NCBI GenBank assembly: GCA_019916065.1 | Contig: CM034238.1 | Span: 35,370,402-35,434,401 of the forward strand | Source of the DNA: Vitellaria paradoxa | Taxonomy: Eukaryota > Streptophyta > Magnoliopsida > Ericales > Sapotaceae | Length of the DNA: 64,000 nt | Direction: 5' to 3' | Shown here: one piece after another, positions 1 to 13,500 of the stretch | Layout of the letters: each line of letters begins with the position of its first letter | Position numbering within the stretch: the stretch's first letter is position 1 | Made by a program: the position numbers and the translations under genes | The notes under the pieces: generated by a model | Told to the model about the DNA's origin: nothing | Seen by the model: the letters and a program-made list of their open reading frames with translations, nothing else | Database searches by the model: none

Positions 1-1977
1 GGAGGATATAGGTTAATAGAACGTGGAAGAGAATATGTAAGACTTATGGTTTTGTATGTGGAAGAACTGAGATGGCTGCAGCAGAAGTGCTCGAAGGAAC
101 TCTGGAATATTAAAGGCCATCATCAAATTGGTAGCTATAGAGGTTGGGCAAGAACTCTGGTTGGTACTATTGTATCTAATGGTATCAGTAGGAAGTTGGA
201 GCTGAGGTTGTTTGCCCCTTTTGGAAGAAGAGAAGTTAGGATTCCAGAGCTGTCTTTTGGGAATGGCTGGAGCTTCCTTAAAGACATCATTAGTGATATC
301 TTACCTACAGATAGTGTCTACAATTATTTCAAGCCTCAAGCAAGGGTGCAAGATCCATCTCTGTTAGGAACCAATGGGGTTCCTAGCAAGGTCAAGTCAT
401 ATGTTCAAGCTGCTGCACTGCCAGAATGGAAGCTCTCAAATATTCGTAGTACCCACACCAGCCAATATGTCATTGCTGAACGTAAGGATGCAGTGGAGAA
501 CAGTATGCAAATGAGAAGATGCTTAGTTGGCAGACTGGGTGGCCCGGGTGTTGCTAGAATGGAGGTTGCCAAAATGGCTGAGCTGGTCAATAGAAGATGG
601 AGGATTCCAGGAGGAGTTGGAGTCAAAACCTTGGATGAGGAAAGATTTTTATTTATTTTTCCTTCACAGCAGTTAGCAGATTGAATTAAAAGCAAAAATT
701 ATGTGATAAATGGGGACACCCTTTGGTTAGATACATGGCACAGCTGGAGTTGCTGTTTTAGGAGAGGATGGAATGCTGATTCTATTTGGATCAGGGTTAT
801 AGGTCTGCCTGTCCATTTATGGAGTTTTAAAGTTTTCCAGAGCATAGGCAATTTTTGCGGGGGCCATCTGGAGTCTGAGACTGATCCAAGCAAAGTAACC
901 AATTTTAGTTGGACTAGAATTAAAGTTCGAGGTGATGGAAGAAACATCCCTGCTTCAGTCAAGATCATAGTGGGTGAAGTTGTTTATGAGTGTCCTATTT
1001 GGGTGGAAAGAAGGCCTTGGGTGGAATGGAAAGAAGATAGTTGGACTGTTGAGATTCCACAGCCACCGGTGGGGAAGAAGAGGGTGGCGCGTGAGTGGGA
1101 TAATGGTTCATTGTACCAGCCAAATATTGGAATTCGAAAAGGCAAGGAGTCATTAAGGCTGGGGCCTAGGAAACCTGGAAGGCATTTAAAGGATGCTAGG
1201 AAGGTTCAATGGATTCCAGTAGATGGAAAGTCAGATGATCTAAAGAGGATTTTAACTCCAAAAATATCTACAATGGGCCAGCCAGCAGTTAATAGGTTTG
1301 AGGTTCTGAATTCAATTAATGATGAGGGCCAAAATAATACAGATGCAAGAATGGATATGCTACAAGGTGTTAGCCTTAATGGAGTGGAAAGTGCAGGAGG
1401 TGGAAAGGTTGAAAGGTCTATGGAGAGCTGGAAGTATTTTGGAAGAAAGTATAATTCCAGGAAACAAACAAGTTCAATGTTCAGCAGAGGCCAAACAGTG
1501 GCCAACCCTTCAATTGTTGATCCTCTTGGCGATATCAATGGCTCTCCTGTAGGGTCTCTGCTGATTCCTTATGGATATGAGGAATCAGAATTTGGGGAAG
1601 TTATGGATTGCCAACCTTTGGCAGCAATAGGTCCAACTGATGTTTGGCCCGATGACAACCATTTGCTCTTAGAAAATTGTGGGAAGGATCAAAAGAAGAT
1701 ATCATCTTGGGTGATACATAGGATGAGGTCTTTCAAGAAGATTTTGGGATTATCAAGTGAAGGTTTTGAAGAGCAGATAATGGATCTGCTGCAGGCAATT
1801 GAAGATAAAAGAATGAAGGGGACTAGAAGTCAGCAAAAGACCCCAAAGAGAAGGTTAAAGGGCGGTGCTAGGGAGTTGAGAAATCTCCAATGGTCTATTA
1901 CATATGATAATGATGAGAAGGAGTTGTTCAAAGAGGAAGGAAGAAGGGGTGAGAATTTACCATTATGTTTACTATGA
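1..1977 (+). pseudogene. LINE ORF1 (DUF4283-type RNA-binding protein), interrupted by one stop
   Basis: The frame is open from base 1 (no start visible) to a TGA at 682-684. It then continues in the same frame to the stop at 1975-1977. Downstream of the TGA is the motif WIRVIGLPVHLWS, typical of the DUF4283 domain of plant LINE ORF1 proteins. It is followed by a Cys-containing stretch (VYECPIWVERRPW) and a basic, low-complexity C-terminal half ending in Arg/Lys-rich sequence. The family binds element RNA in the retrotransposition particle. The TGA is one C-to-T change from CGA. The end of ORF1 overlaps the start of ORF2 (1965) by a few bases, as is common in plant L1 elements. Confidence 0.85.
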
Positions 1978-4900
1978 AGCCCAAAATTTTAAGTTGGAAT
2001 GTTAGGGGCTGCTGCAGGAAGGAGAAGAGGATGGTAATAAAGTCTGTTATTGTGAAGCAGAAACCTGATATTGTGTGTCTGCAGGAAACAAAGTTGGGCA
2101 AGGTTGATGATCAAGTAGGTAGGACTATTTGGGGAGGAGGCTGGTGCAAATGGCTAGCGCTGGAATCAGTTGGGGCTTCGGGAGGCATCTTGCTCATGTG
2201 GGACAACAGGAAGTTGGAAGTGGTGGATTCTGAGTTAGGTTCTTTTTCAATTTCTTGTTGGTTTCAGCACTTGGAGGAGGACATATCTTGGTCTTTCACA
2301 GGAGTTTATGGGCCTGTGAGCAAATATTGGAAGGCAGAATTTTTGGAAGAAGTGGGGTGCTGCAGTTTATCGATGGAATAAGCCATGGTGTATGGGGGGT
2401 GACTTCAATATGATTAGAGGCTTAAAGGATAAATGGGAATGCAAGAAGAGCACAAGACAAATGGCAATCTTCTCTGACTTCATCAATGACTTAGAGTGCA
2501 TTGATCTGCCTTTAACTGGGAGCAGATACACTTGGAGTAATAGGTTGAGCAAGACCAGGATTGATAGATTTCTGGTCTCTTCAGATTGGGAGGATTTATT
2601 CCCTTCTGTTCTGCAGAAAACTCTTCCCAAACTGGTCTTTGATCACTCCCCTTTGTTGCTGGATGGTGGAGATATTAAAGAGGGACCAAAGCCCTTTAGA
2701 TTTGAGAACATGTGGCTGCAGGCTGAAGGTTTTAGAGAAATGATTGATCAGTGGTGGCAGAAATATCATTTTGATGGTTCTGCTAGCTATAGACTGTGTC
2801 AAAAGCTGAAGGCTTTAAAGTCAGACTTGAAAATGTGGAATAAAGAGGTTTTTGGCAGGATAGCACAGCAGAAAATACAGCTGGAAGAAGAAATTAAGGA
2901 GCTAGATAGGTTGGAAGATAGTGGAATGTTAACTGAAACAGGAAGGTCTTTGCGGCAAGAAAAGATTGGGTAGCTAACTAGATTAATTAAAATGGAAGAA
3001 ACAAGTTGGAGGCAAAAATCCAGAATTAGGTGGCTTAAAGAAGGAGATCGCAACACAAAATTTTTTCACAAGATGGCTTCAGCGAACAAGAGGAGGAACT
3101 GGATTGAAAAATTGGAGGTTAATGGAAAGGTTATAGAAGATCAAGGGTTGATTAGATAGGGTATTGTGGATTATTACAAAAATCTGTTTCAGGAAGAAGA
3201 AATGTGGAGGCCGACAGTGAATGGTTTGGAGTTCTCTAGGCTAAGCTCCTCTGCAGCTGTCTGTTTAGAGAATCCTTTCACAGAATTAGAAGTGTTTCAG
3301 GCGGCGCTGATGGAGTTAAATGGAGACAAAGCCCCTGGCCCAGATGGTTGGACAATGGCCTTCTTTCAAAGATGTTGGGAAACACTAAAGGAGGATCTGT
3401 TAGCTGTTTTTGAAGAATTCCACTGCAGCAGGAGGTTTACACGAAGCTTCAATGCAACATTTATTGCAATTGTCCCGAAGAAAAAAGGTGCTATGGAAAT
3501 GAAGGATTTCAGGCCAATTAGTCTAGTGGGTACAGTTTACAAGTTGATGTCCAAAGTTTTAGCAAATAGACTGAAGAAGGTATTGGTTAGCCTCATTTCA
3601 GAATCTCAGCATGCTTTCGTTAAGGGTAGGCAGATTTTGGATGCAATTCTAATAGCAAATGAGGTCTTGCATTCCAGATTAAGAAGCAAAACAGTTGGTT
3701 TGGTCTGCAAATTGGATGTAGAAAAGGCTTATGACCACGTGAACTGGAAATTTCTGCTATATTTGATGGGTAGAATGGGCTTCGGGGAAAGATGGTGTCA
3801 ATGGATGCAATGGTGTATTTCTACAGCCAGGTTTTCAGTACTAATAAATGGATCCCCTGTAGGTTTTTTTCCTTCCTCTCGGGGGCTTAGACAAGGAGAC
3901 CCATTATCTCCTTTTCTATTCATACTAGTAATGGAGGTCCTGAGTAGGATGATTAATAAGACTGTGGAGGCAGGTTTAGTGGAAGGCTTCTTGGTGCAAA
4001 ACAGTAGGCAGAGTCTAAGCATTTCTCACTTGCTGTTTGCAGATGATGCAATGGTGTTCTGTGGGGCAGATCTGCTACAGCTGGGACATCTTCGATGCAT
4101 TCTTTTGGGGTTTGAAGCTGTTAGTGGACTCAAGATCAACCTCAGCAAATCTGAGGTAACACCAGTGGGAATTAATTCTCGAATGGAGGATTTTGCAGCT
4201 GTTCTTGGTTGTAATATTGGGTCGCTTCCTATTGCTTACTTGGGGATGATCATCGGAGTAAAAATCAGGTCCAAAGAAATTTGGGAACCTGTGATTGAAA
4301 GGTGTAGGAAAAGGTTGGCTGGGTGGAAAGTTCATTACTTATCCACGGGAGCGAGAGTTACCTTAATTAAGAGTGTTTTATCCAGTCTCCCCACCTATTT
4401 TTTCTCACTTTTTCCTGTCCCTGTTAGTGTGATTAAGGAAATAGAAAGATTACAAAGGAATTTCCTATGGGGAAGAAGTGAGGAAGTATTCAAGCACAAC
4501 TTAGTGGATTGGAAAATTGTTTGCAACTCCATTCCTAAGGGGGGAGTTGGCATTAAACAGCTAAAGTTGCAGAATGAAGCACTCAGGGGGAAATGGCTTT
4601 GGAGATTTGCTAAAGAAGAATCTAGTTTTTGGAGGCGCTTGATTAAGATCAAATATGGAGTTGCAAAAGGTGGATGGAAATCTGATATTGGGTCCCCATC
4701 TTTTGGTGTTAGTCTATGGAGAAGTTTATGCAATATTTGGCCGAGTTTTGAGAGAGGATTATTATGGAGGGTGGGACGGGGAGATAGAATTATGTTTTGG
4801 AAACAAAAGTGGCTGAAGGGGGGAAGACTATCAGATGTCTTTCCAGACATTTATGCCATTGCTTTGGACAAGAATGCTATGGTATCAGATTATTCTTCAG

Positions 4901-5607
4901 GGACTGGATCTAATAGAGTTTGGAATATTCATTTGAGGAGGAATCTGAATGATTGGGAAGTGGACAGTTTCAGGACTTTGATGGAAACCCTTTACTCTTG
5001 GCAAATGGAAGATTTGATTGACACACTAAGTTGGCAGCCTTCAAAAAATGAAGAGTTTTCGGTTAAATCCTTTTATGTGTTCTTGCAGAATGGAGTGGAG
5101 GATGGTTTTCCCTGGAAGAAATTATGGAAGGCCCTAGTACCAACAAGAGTCTTATTTTTTTCCTGGTGTGCAGTTAGAGGAAGGATTTTGACAATGGACA
5201 ATCTTAAGCGACGGGGTTATGTTATCGTAAATAGATGTCCTTTATGTCTTAGACAGGAGGAATCTATTGATCATCTACTCATTCATTGCGCATGGTTAAC
5301 TGACATTTGGAATCTAATTCTTTCATGTTTTGGTATCCAAATGTGTTTTCCCAAAGGCTTAAAAAGTTTTCTTCTAGCTTGGTGGGGACAAACTATGGAA
5401 AGGAGAAAGAGGAAGATTTGGAACACAATCCCATATTGTCTTTTTTGGTTGACTTGGACGGAACGCAATATGAGATTATTCGAGAACTCAGAACGGACAT
5501 TATTGCATTTCAAAAGTGTTTTTCTTTCTTGTTTGTTTAGTTGGGTGGAGGGTGGAAAAGAGCTTGATCTCTATTCTTTTATGGTTTTCATAGGAAGTAT
5601 GAAATAG
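1965..5607 (+). pseudogene. LINE ORF2: endonuclease, reverse transcriptase and zf-RVT, with one frameshift and two stops
   Basis: The N-terminal apurinic-type endonuclease shows LSWNVRG (about 1989), QETKL (about 2087), GGDFN (about 2395) and DHSPLLL (about 2641). The reading frame shifts between about 2335 and 2392. In-frame TAG codons lie at 2971-2973 and 3157-3159. From 3166 to 5607 the frame is open. It contains the reverse transcriptase blocks GPDGW, DFRPISL, KLDVEKAYDHVNW, GLRQGDPLSP and the catalytic FADD (about 4035-4046). A zf-RVT region follows with CPLC...H...C spacing (about 5235-5290). No RNase H domain is visible after it. The intact enzyme would nick DNA and prime reverse transcription at the target. 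Both TAG stops sit where Gln (CAG) fits the family. Confidence 0.9.
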
Positions 5608-5690
5608 AAAGGAATCGTTGTAATATATCGCTTTTAAGGCATCCTTTCGATGCAAATAATAAATCTTACTTATCTTTTCAAAAAAAAAAA

Positions 5691-5902
5691 TAATATTGCT
5701 CAGATTTTTAGAAATTTGTGTTCAAGAACTTGTTTTCGTGGGTTCAAGAATGAATTTTTTCGTACTCGGGAATGTGATTCCGTCAAACGCCCCGAAGTTT
5801 CATCAATTACCAATGCTTATCAAACACGAATTGACATGAGGCACAAATTCCAATATACCTTATTAATGTTCTTTGCTATTTTTTGTTTGGAACTTGGCAT
5901 AG

Positions 5903-5951
<49 letters not shown>

Positions 5952-6882
5952 CTATATCTGTCTCTCTTTTCAAGAGAGACATACAGGTCTTAGCACAAGT
6001 TTGGGAAAACTAATTTGGGAGGAACAATTGAAGTTTGAAGTGTGAAGTTGCATCTATTAATTGTTTCCTTGGATTTTTTATTTAAGAAACCCAATAACAT
6101 AAAATTTCCAATCTCTTTTTGGGATAGAGCTTTTTGAAATAGATTTAGGATTTTTAAGTGTACACTTCTTTCCCACATACACAAGTTGGAAAATAACAAA
6201 TTACTTACCATCTTGATATAAAAATGTTTAACTGTTATTTGTTATTATTGTCTTAATATGTATATCTATTTATAAATTTGTCACCATGTCTTTGTTCTGT
6301 TCGTGTCCTGATTATTTGATAGTTGCTATAGAGATGTCTTTCTTTTTAAAGGGTCTATAGACATGTCTAAAACATGTTGTATGACTTGTATCTATATAAA
6401 GGCTTCTTAGGTATGTGATAAAGTCAACAGTTGTTTGTTTTATCCTTTGTAAGATTTGTGGAATAATAATTGACAAAGTTTGTAGTCATCTTATAATTTA
6501 TTTAGGTAAATGGCTCAAAAATATAGTGTGTATAGTGGATGTGAAGTTTTCTGGTTGTTAGATTGGACTAGATGCCTATATTGTGTCAACAATTTACTAT
6601 TAATTGTCGTAGAATTCCTATAACACTTTTTGGTGCCTATTATGCTAAGTTTGGTCAATATTGACAACGTATAAAGTAATCTACCTATTGTGACAAGTGA
6701 CATGACAGTTTGGTACTACTACATAAATCACAAGTGCATTGCCAACAATTTGTTAGTTTTTATTTTGCATTCTATCATCTTTCAGGGAAGTTGTTTTTAT
6801 TTTTCTCCTAGCTGTGCTTTGAAATGCTTGTCATTCCATTTATTGTTGCTTCTCAATTAATTCATTTGGTACTCAATTCCAG
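5691..6882 (+). other. SUD1/CER9 intron, 3' part, with a CT/TA microsatellite
   Basis: Between the LINE tail and the acceptor AG at 6881-6882 I see only AT-rich intron sequence. A (TC)n-(TA)n simple repeat lies at about 5908-5966. The open frames here (5650-6045 and several on the - strand) show no protein family and run through the microsatellite. No upstream SUD1 exon is present, so the first exon or exons lie left of position 1. Confidence 0.7.
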
Positions 6883-7575
6883 GTCTGCAAACATCCATTT
6901 TCTTTCTCTCCTGTTTATGCTGAGAATGCTCCAGCAAGGCTTCCTTTTCAGGAGTTTGTAGTTGGCATGGCTATGAAGACATGCCATGTTCTGCAATTCT
7001 TTTTGCGCCTTAGTTTTGTGCTTTCTGTTTGGCTCCTCATCATACCTTTCATTACATTTTGGATATGGCGATTGGCATTTGTGAGGAGTTTTGGTGAAGC
7101 CCAAAGACTTTTCTTGAGCCATATATCTATTACAGTTATTCTTACTGATTGTCTACACGGATTCCTGCTTTCGGCAAGCATCGTGTTTATTTTTCTTGGA
7201 GCAACGTCTCTGAGGGATTACTTTAGGCATTTACGAGAAATTGGAGGACAGGATGCTGAGAGAGAAGATGGAGACAGAAATGGTGCTCGTGCTGCAAGAA
7301 GACCTCCTGGACAAGCTAATAGGAATTTTGCTGGGGGGGACGGAAATGGGGAGGATGCTGGTGGAGCACAAGGAATTGCTGGAGCTGGTCAAATAATTAG
7401 AAGGAATGCAGAAAATGTTGCTGCTCGGTGGGAGATGCAGGCAGCTCGTCTTGAGGCCCAAGTTGAACAAATGTTTGACGGTTTGGATGATGCTGATGGT
7501 GCAGAGGATGTACCCTTTGACGAATTAGTTGGGATGCAGGGTCCTGTTTTTCACTTGGTGGAAAATGCATTCACT
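6883..7575 (+). CDS. SUD1: SUD1 exon A: end of RING-CH, two membrane spans, acidic/Gly-rich loop
   Basis: Acceptor ttccag at 6877-6882, donor gtaagt at 7576, phase 0 at both ends, 231 codons. It begins with the last zinc-ligand segment of the RING-CH finger (VCKHPFSFSPVYAENAP). Two hydrophobic spans follow: HVLQFFLRLSFVLSVWLLII, and a second ending IVFIFLGATSL. The cytosolic loop is charged and Ala/Gly-rich (DRNGARAARRPPGQANR) and leads to the conserved acidic segment QMFDGLDDADGAEDVPFDE. Confidence 0.95.
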
Positions 7576-10500
7576 GTAAGTCTATCATCTCTCTTGTTTT
7601 ATTTTATTTTATTTTTCTTTTGTTCCTTACTGCTGTTCGTTAATCTTTTATCTTCTCATCTCTTACTTCATAATATTCTTTCCTTCCATGTTCTGTGTTA
7701 GTTCATTTTATTTATACTTGGATTTTGTTGTGCACGGGCTAACATGTGCACAATGCCTGGGGCTTATCTGTTTATGCAATCAAATTATATCAATAATATT
7801 CTGACATGTGCTCCACTGGTACGTTTGAAATTAATTAGTGTACGTTCTAGTGGTCTATGAGTATCCTGCATTGTGATTGAACTTACTATGAAGGAATGAC
7901 TACAAATCAATGATGCCCTGTGTTTCATCTTCTTTGAATTTGTGATAACGATTTTATCCACATATAATAGTGACAATATCCTCCCAAGAGTGGAGATTAA
8001 CTCCACATCAAACCAAACTAAACTCCATAGCCACAGTACTAAACCCGCCATATCATGTTTTAGGAGATTGTTTTAACCCGTACAATGAGTTCTTGAGCTT
8101 GCAAACTAACTTAAGACTCCCTCTGAGCAACAAACATAGGAGGTTGCTCCATATAGACTACTTTCTCTAGATCACCTTACACGAATGTATTTTTACATCA
8201 AATTGGTGAAGAGACCAATGACAGAGGCCAAAGAGATAAGGATACAAAAAGAGGTAATCTTAGTAACAGAAGAAGAAGTTTTAGAGAAATCCAATCCATA
8301 TAGCTATATATACCCTTTTGCGACCAAACGAGCTTTCAACTGGCCAAGAGAGCAATCAAGATGAATGTAACTTAGACTCCCTTTGAGCAACAAACATAGG
8401 AGGTTGCTCCATACAGACTACTTTCTCTAGATTACCTTACATGAATGTATTTTTACATCAAATTGGTGAAGAGACCAATGACGGATGGTGGCCAAAGAGA
8501 TAAGGATACAAAAAGCGGTAATCTTAGTAACAGAAGAAGAAGTTTTAGAGAAATCCAATCCATATACCTATATATACCCCTTTGCGACCAAACGAGCTTT
8601 CAAGTGGTCAAGAGAGCAATCAAGATGCACCTTTACTTTCCAAGAGTAAAAACTAATCAATTCCCAATTATCATTAGCTCGAAAAGCTGATATCTTATCT
8701 TCTCTGGTACAGTGCCACCAAGAGTGGGACAAAGCTTTATTTACAGAGTTATGAGTAGAGGTGGAGTATGAATTGTCTAGCAAATGCATGATGATGAAAT
8801 AAAGCATGACAAATTGAGAAATGGGATCATTTACCTTTTCAGATAGCAATGGACAAAGAGATATCATTTTTAGGAGTTAGAGGTAGGTGAGGAAAATCAA
8901 ACATTTGAAGTTGTAGGAGGGGGCTTAACTACCCAAAGTTTATGAGCGTAGGGCTTAATTACCTACAAATTAGACAAGATAGACGGCTAGGAGGAGGAAC
9001 TGATAAGGGAAGACACTAAATATACATGGAGAGATAGGAAAGAGAGGTTGCATGGAAACAGGACGAAATGAGGTGATTGACAATGTAAAATAGTTGAAGG
9101 TACCCTATTAATGAAATGGCATGCAGCGAGGATATCATCTCTTTGATAGGCCCCAGGAACATTTATTTGAAATAGCAAACACGTGGCTGTCTCAATATGA
9201 TGCAACTCATGCAACTTATTTCTCTTAGCAACCTTAATTTATTGTGGAGTGTGAGAGTAAGAGGATTGGTTAAGTATACCATGGGAGGACATAAAGTCGT
9301 TGAACGGTTTTGAAAAATACTCCTTCGCATCATTAATGCGAAGAATTAAATAGGCATACCAAATTGAGTTCGAGTACAAAAAGAATGAAAAGAAACAATA
9401 ATTTAGGATGATCTTTTATTAAATTAAATTAAGTTGTTCTAGAAAAATCATCTACAAAAATAACAAAGTATTGAAATCCAATTCTAAAGCTACACAATTC
9501 AGACTCCAAATATCTGAATGGATTAAATTAAAAGGGTTTTAAGCCTTGTTATTGACTCTAGGAGAGAAGGAAGCACGATTATACTTTATCAATTGACTTG
9601 ACTCACCCTTTAAAGGCCGTAACTAACAGAGGAACCATAGACTTCATGTTGGCTAGAAAGGGATGACCAACATATAGTTACTAGAAATTATTACCCCTGC
9701 GAATCACATTTTGGTACACTTGTTCCAAAACGTGATACACTAACGTTCCAATATACTAAATTTAATGATCTAACAAGATTTTACTTATATTTTAACTGGA
9801 ACAGATTTTTGAAATATGAATTTTTGTATAGATATTTCATTTTCATATATCAAAACATTTTAATAATATGACAATTCTATGAAAACATACCCCCTATTGT
9901 ACCGTATTTTGGAATACAAGTGTACCATGAGCCTGAATTCGTTCTATTTTCCGAAATGATTCATGTTCTTGGTAACGTTGGGCCAAGGTGACCATGAACT
10001 TCCATTGGAGAGGCAACTGCGGAATAGGCTGTAGGGGTTTGCATGATGAATCAAGTTAGTAGATCCCTTTAGCTTCTTGCCCTTCACTAATACTGTCATT
10101 TGTCTTCATGTCTTGAATAATGAAAAAAGTAGATAAAAGGTTACTGAACGGTGTAATTGCTTGGTAAGCTTACTGACAGACATGCGATTATATGAAAAAG
10201 ATGAAATATATAAAACAAAGGACAATGGTAAAGAGGAAAAGGATAAGCTCTATCAATTCCACATATTGGGTTAATGGAATCATGAACTGCAATTATAGGA
10301 AGAATGGATATTGAAAATGTGAAAACAGTTTGGGGACCTAGACATATGGTCTGATGTGCCAAAGTCTAGTATCTAAGATGTAGGAGGATAGATGGATGGA
10401 TAAATAATAGAATTACCTTGATGTGCAGGAGAAATAGTAGGAAAAGATACCTAATGAGCTGCCTGATACTGAATGCATTTGGAGTACTCATCAAAAATAA

Positions 10501-13500
10501 TTATTGGTGTAGACGTATCAGTCTTACTACAGTTAAGCCCGTTTGTAGAAGCGGAGATCTAAGGGTTTGTTGCATGTTCCATATGAGCTTGCTTACCATG
10601 TAATTTCTAGTATTTCTCACGCATATTGCCCAGTCAACCCACAATAAGTACACTTAGAACGAGGACCCTTGCCCTAATTGTTGCGATCTTCTCCATAATT
10701 ATTCCTAGTGAGACATCCATCAATAGCTTCAGTTTGATTTGTGAAGGTGGATCCGGTATACACGAACTCAATTGAAGGAGAATCCGAGAATATGTTTTAG
10801 CAGGGAGAGCGAGAGAAGCACCATGAAGAATTTGGGCTTTGACTGGTTCAAACACTAGATCAAGGCCAACAAGAAACTTTAGAACAACCATTTCTTATTC
10901 TTTTCTGCATTTCAGTGATATCAACCTAGAATGATTGAAGAGAATCAATTCTTCATACATCTTCTTCATAGCCTTAAAAATACCATGTGAGAGTTTTTCC
11001 AGACTGTTAAAACTTGAAGAAATCCCAGGAGACATTATAAATACGATTGAGATCACTGAAGTACGTGGTAAACGTATATAATCCCAAATCTCCTTATAAG
11101 TGTCTAGATGTGTACTTGTGTCTACAATCTCAGCCTCCATAAAATTCAGTTGCTGGCTTTCGATATTCACATCATCTTGAATCCATGTCATAAAAGGGCT
11201 CAGATGATGTTAAAGCAGAGTCAGTGAGATGCTTGTACTTTCGAAGTCCAGTTAAGGCAATCTTGATTGTCTTGGACCACTGTCAATAATTCTTACCGTT
11301 TAACTTTTAGGTCGTTAAATGATTAGGTCAATTAGTGGACCTAGCTGGCTTAGATTCCACTGAAGAGTACTAAAAACAGAGGCCATTGAAGACATTTCAT
11401 CAACAGAAAAATGAAATGGAATATAACCTGTGTTGGAATTAGATATCCCTAATAGGGTGATCCAATTTGGAATAAGGCCACTAATAATGTTGGAGATGAT
11501 GACCAGCGACGTTGAGAAATACCAAGATATGCCAACACAAAATGTTGGATCTGGTCGAAGAAGAAGAATCAACGATCTCAGTGGTTGGCAAAGTCACCTG
11601 AAGGGATGCTAGTGGTTGGTGAGTGAACATTGGTTGTCAGTGATGGTCAGCGAAGCTGCTAGTAGTCGGTAAAGTCGTAGGAGATCACCAGGAATCGATT
11701 GTGAGATTTCAACAACGATGAGTGAGACAACTACAGTTGTTGGGGGGGAACCAAATGATGAATGACGAAGTCGATAAACCAAACGAAGTCGATTAACTAG
11801 TGGTTGACGATGACTGCTTGAAGATGATTGAATCAGCAGTCAACAATGATGATTGATAAATTGTTCAGCGGCAACTATAGTTCAAGGTATGCTAGGGTTT
11901 TTGGTATTGAGGTGGCTAGGGTTCTTGACGTGTGGACACAAGAACTAATGAATTAGAGTTTCTTGGTAAAGACAGAGGAACCCAGACAGGAATCACAAAA
12001 ATTAAGTTTTCTGCCTTGATACCATGTCAACAATAATAATTGAATGGATTAAGTTGAGAAAAAGGGAGAGATTGAAATTGAATTCTCTCGTCTCCCTTGC
12101 ATATTATTTATAATGAAAGTTTACATCAAATTAGGAAATAGGAAACTAGGAAATTAGGAAACCAAATCAATCACTCCTATATGCTAAACAATCACATCTA
12201 TATTCTAAGGAAATTAAGCATATATTCTAATATATATGTTTCTATATTCTAACACGCCCCCTCAAGCTGGAGCATATAAGTCAAAAATGCCCAGCTTGGA
12301 TATGAAACTCTGAAATGCAGAACGAGATAATGGCTTGGTGAGAAGATCGGCCAGCTGAGAAGAGGAGCGAACAAATGGAGTACTCAACTCCTTGCGGAGC
12401 AGCAAATCACGTATAAAATGACAATCAACCTCAATATGTTTTGTACGCTCGTGAAACACAGGATTATTGGCAATAAAGATAGCAGCTTGATTATCACAAT
12501 GCATTTTCATAGGAGCAGGAACTTCAATACCAAAATCCCGAAGAAGTGACCTAACCCAGAGCATTTCAGACGCAGTGTGAGCCATAGCACGATACTCAGC
12601 TTCAGCACTAGAACGAGCCACAACCTGTTGTTTCTTACTACGCCATGTAACTAAATTACCACCAACAAAGGTACAATAACCCGAGGTGGAACGCCGATCA
12701 TTCCGATTACCAGCCCAATCAGCATCACTATAACCAGTAACACTTAAGGAGGAAGAGGAACGATACAAAAGTCCACGTGCTGGAGAATGCTTCAAATACC
12801 GTAGAATCCGACACACAGCCTCAAAATGCGGAAGACGAGGACTATGCATAAATTGGCTGACTACCCCCACAGCATAAGTGATGTCAGGACGAGTAACAGT
12901 GAGATAAATGAGCTTACCCACAAGTCGACGGTAACGACCCACATCAGAAAATGGCTCGCCCGAAGTAGCATCTAACTTAGTAGATGGGTCCATAGGAGTA
13001 TCAGCAGGACGGGCACCGAGAAGACCAGTGTCAGAGAGTAAATCCAGCACATACTTGCGTTGACAGAGGGAGATGCCTTGTGAAGAGTGGGCAATTTCAA
13101 TTCCAAGAAAGTAACGAAGTCGACCCAAATCCTTGGTATGAAATTGAGTAGCAAGATACTGTTTCAAATCCACAATACCCGTGATATCATCACCAGAAAT
13201 AATAATGTCATCAACATAGACAATTAATATAATAGTGCCAGAAGATTGTCGTCGTACAAAGACTGAATGATCAGCAGTAGAACGAGTATACCCAATATCA
13301 AGGAGAACAGAGCTGAAACGATCAAACCAAGCCCTAGGAGATTGTTTCAGACCATATAAAGCACGCTGTAAACGACACACAAGATGCTCACTACCAGGGA
13401 TACTATAACCAGGAGGTTGATCCATATAGACTTCTTCTTGTAGTTCTCCATGGAGGAATGCATTCTTAATATCAAGCTGATGTAGAGGCCAAGAACGACT

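Larger units (their letters stand above)
1..5690 (+). mobile_element. L1-type non-LTR retrotransposon (plant LINE), 5' end outside the window, disrupted
   Basis: The element has the plant L1 layout. ORF1 is a DUF4283-type nucleic-acid-binding protein; ORF2 has an endonuclease, a reverse transcriptase and a C-terminal zf-RVT zinc-binding region. The 3' end is a short A tract at about 5681-5690, following a non-coding tail of about 75 bp. The left edge of the window lies inside ORF1, so the 5' end and target-site duplication cannot be judged. It has the same orientation as the SUD1/CER9 gene, whose first visible exon begins at 6883, and so probably lies in the preceding intron. ORF1 has one in-frame stop; ORF2 has one frameshift and two in-frame stops, so this copy cannot be autonomous. 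Confidence 0.93.

Noticed and set aside
5650..6045. 131-codon frame after the LINE
   Set aside because: Runs through a CT/TA microsatellite into intron sequence; no family match.
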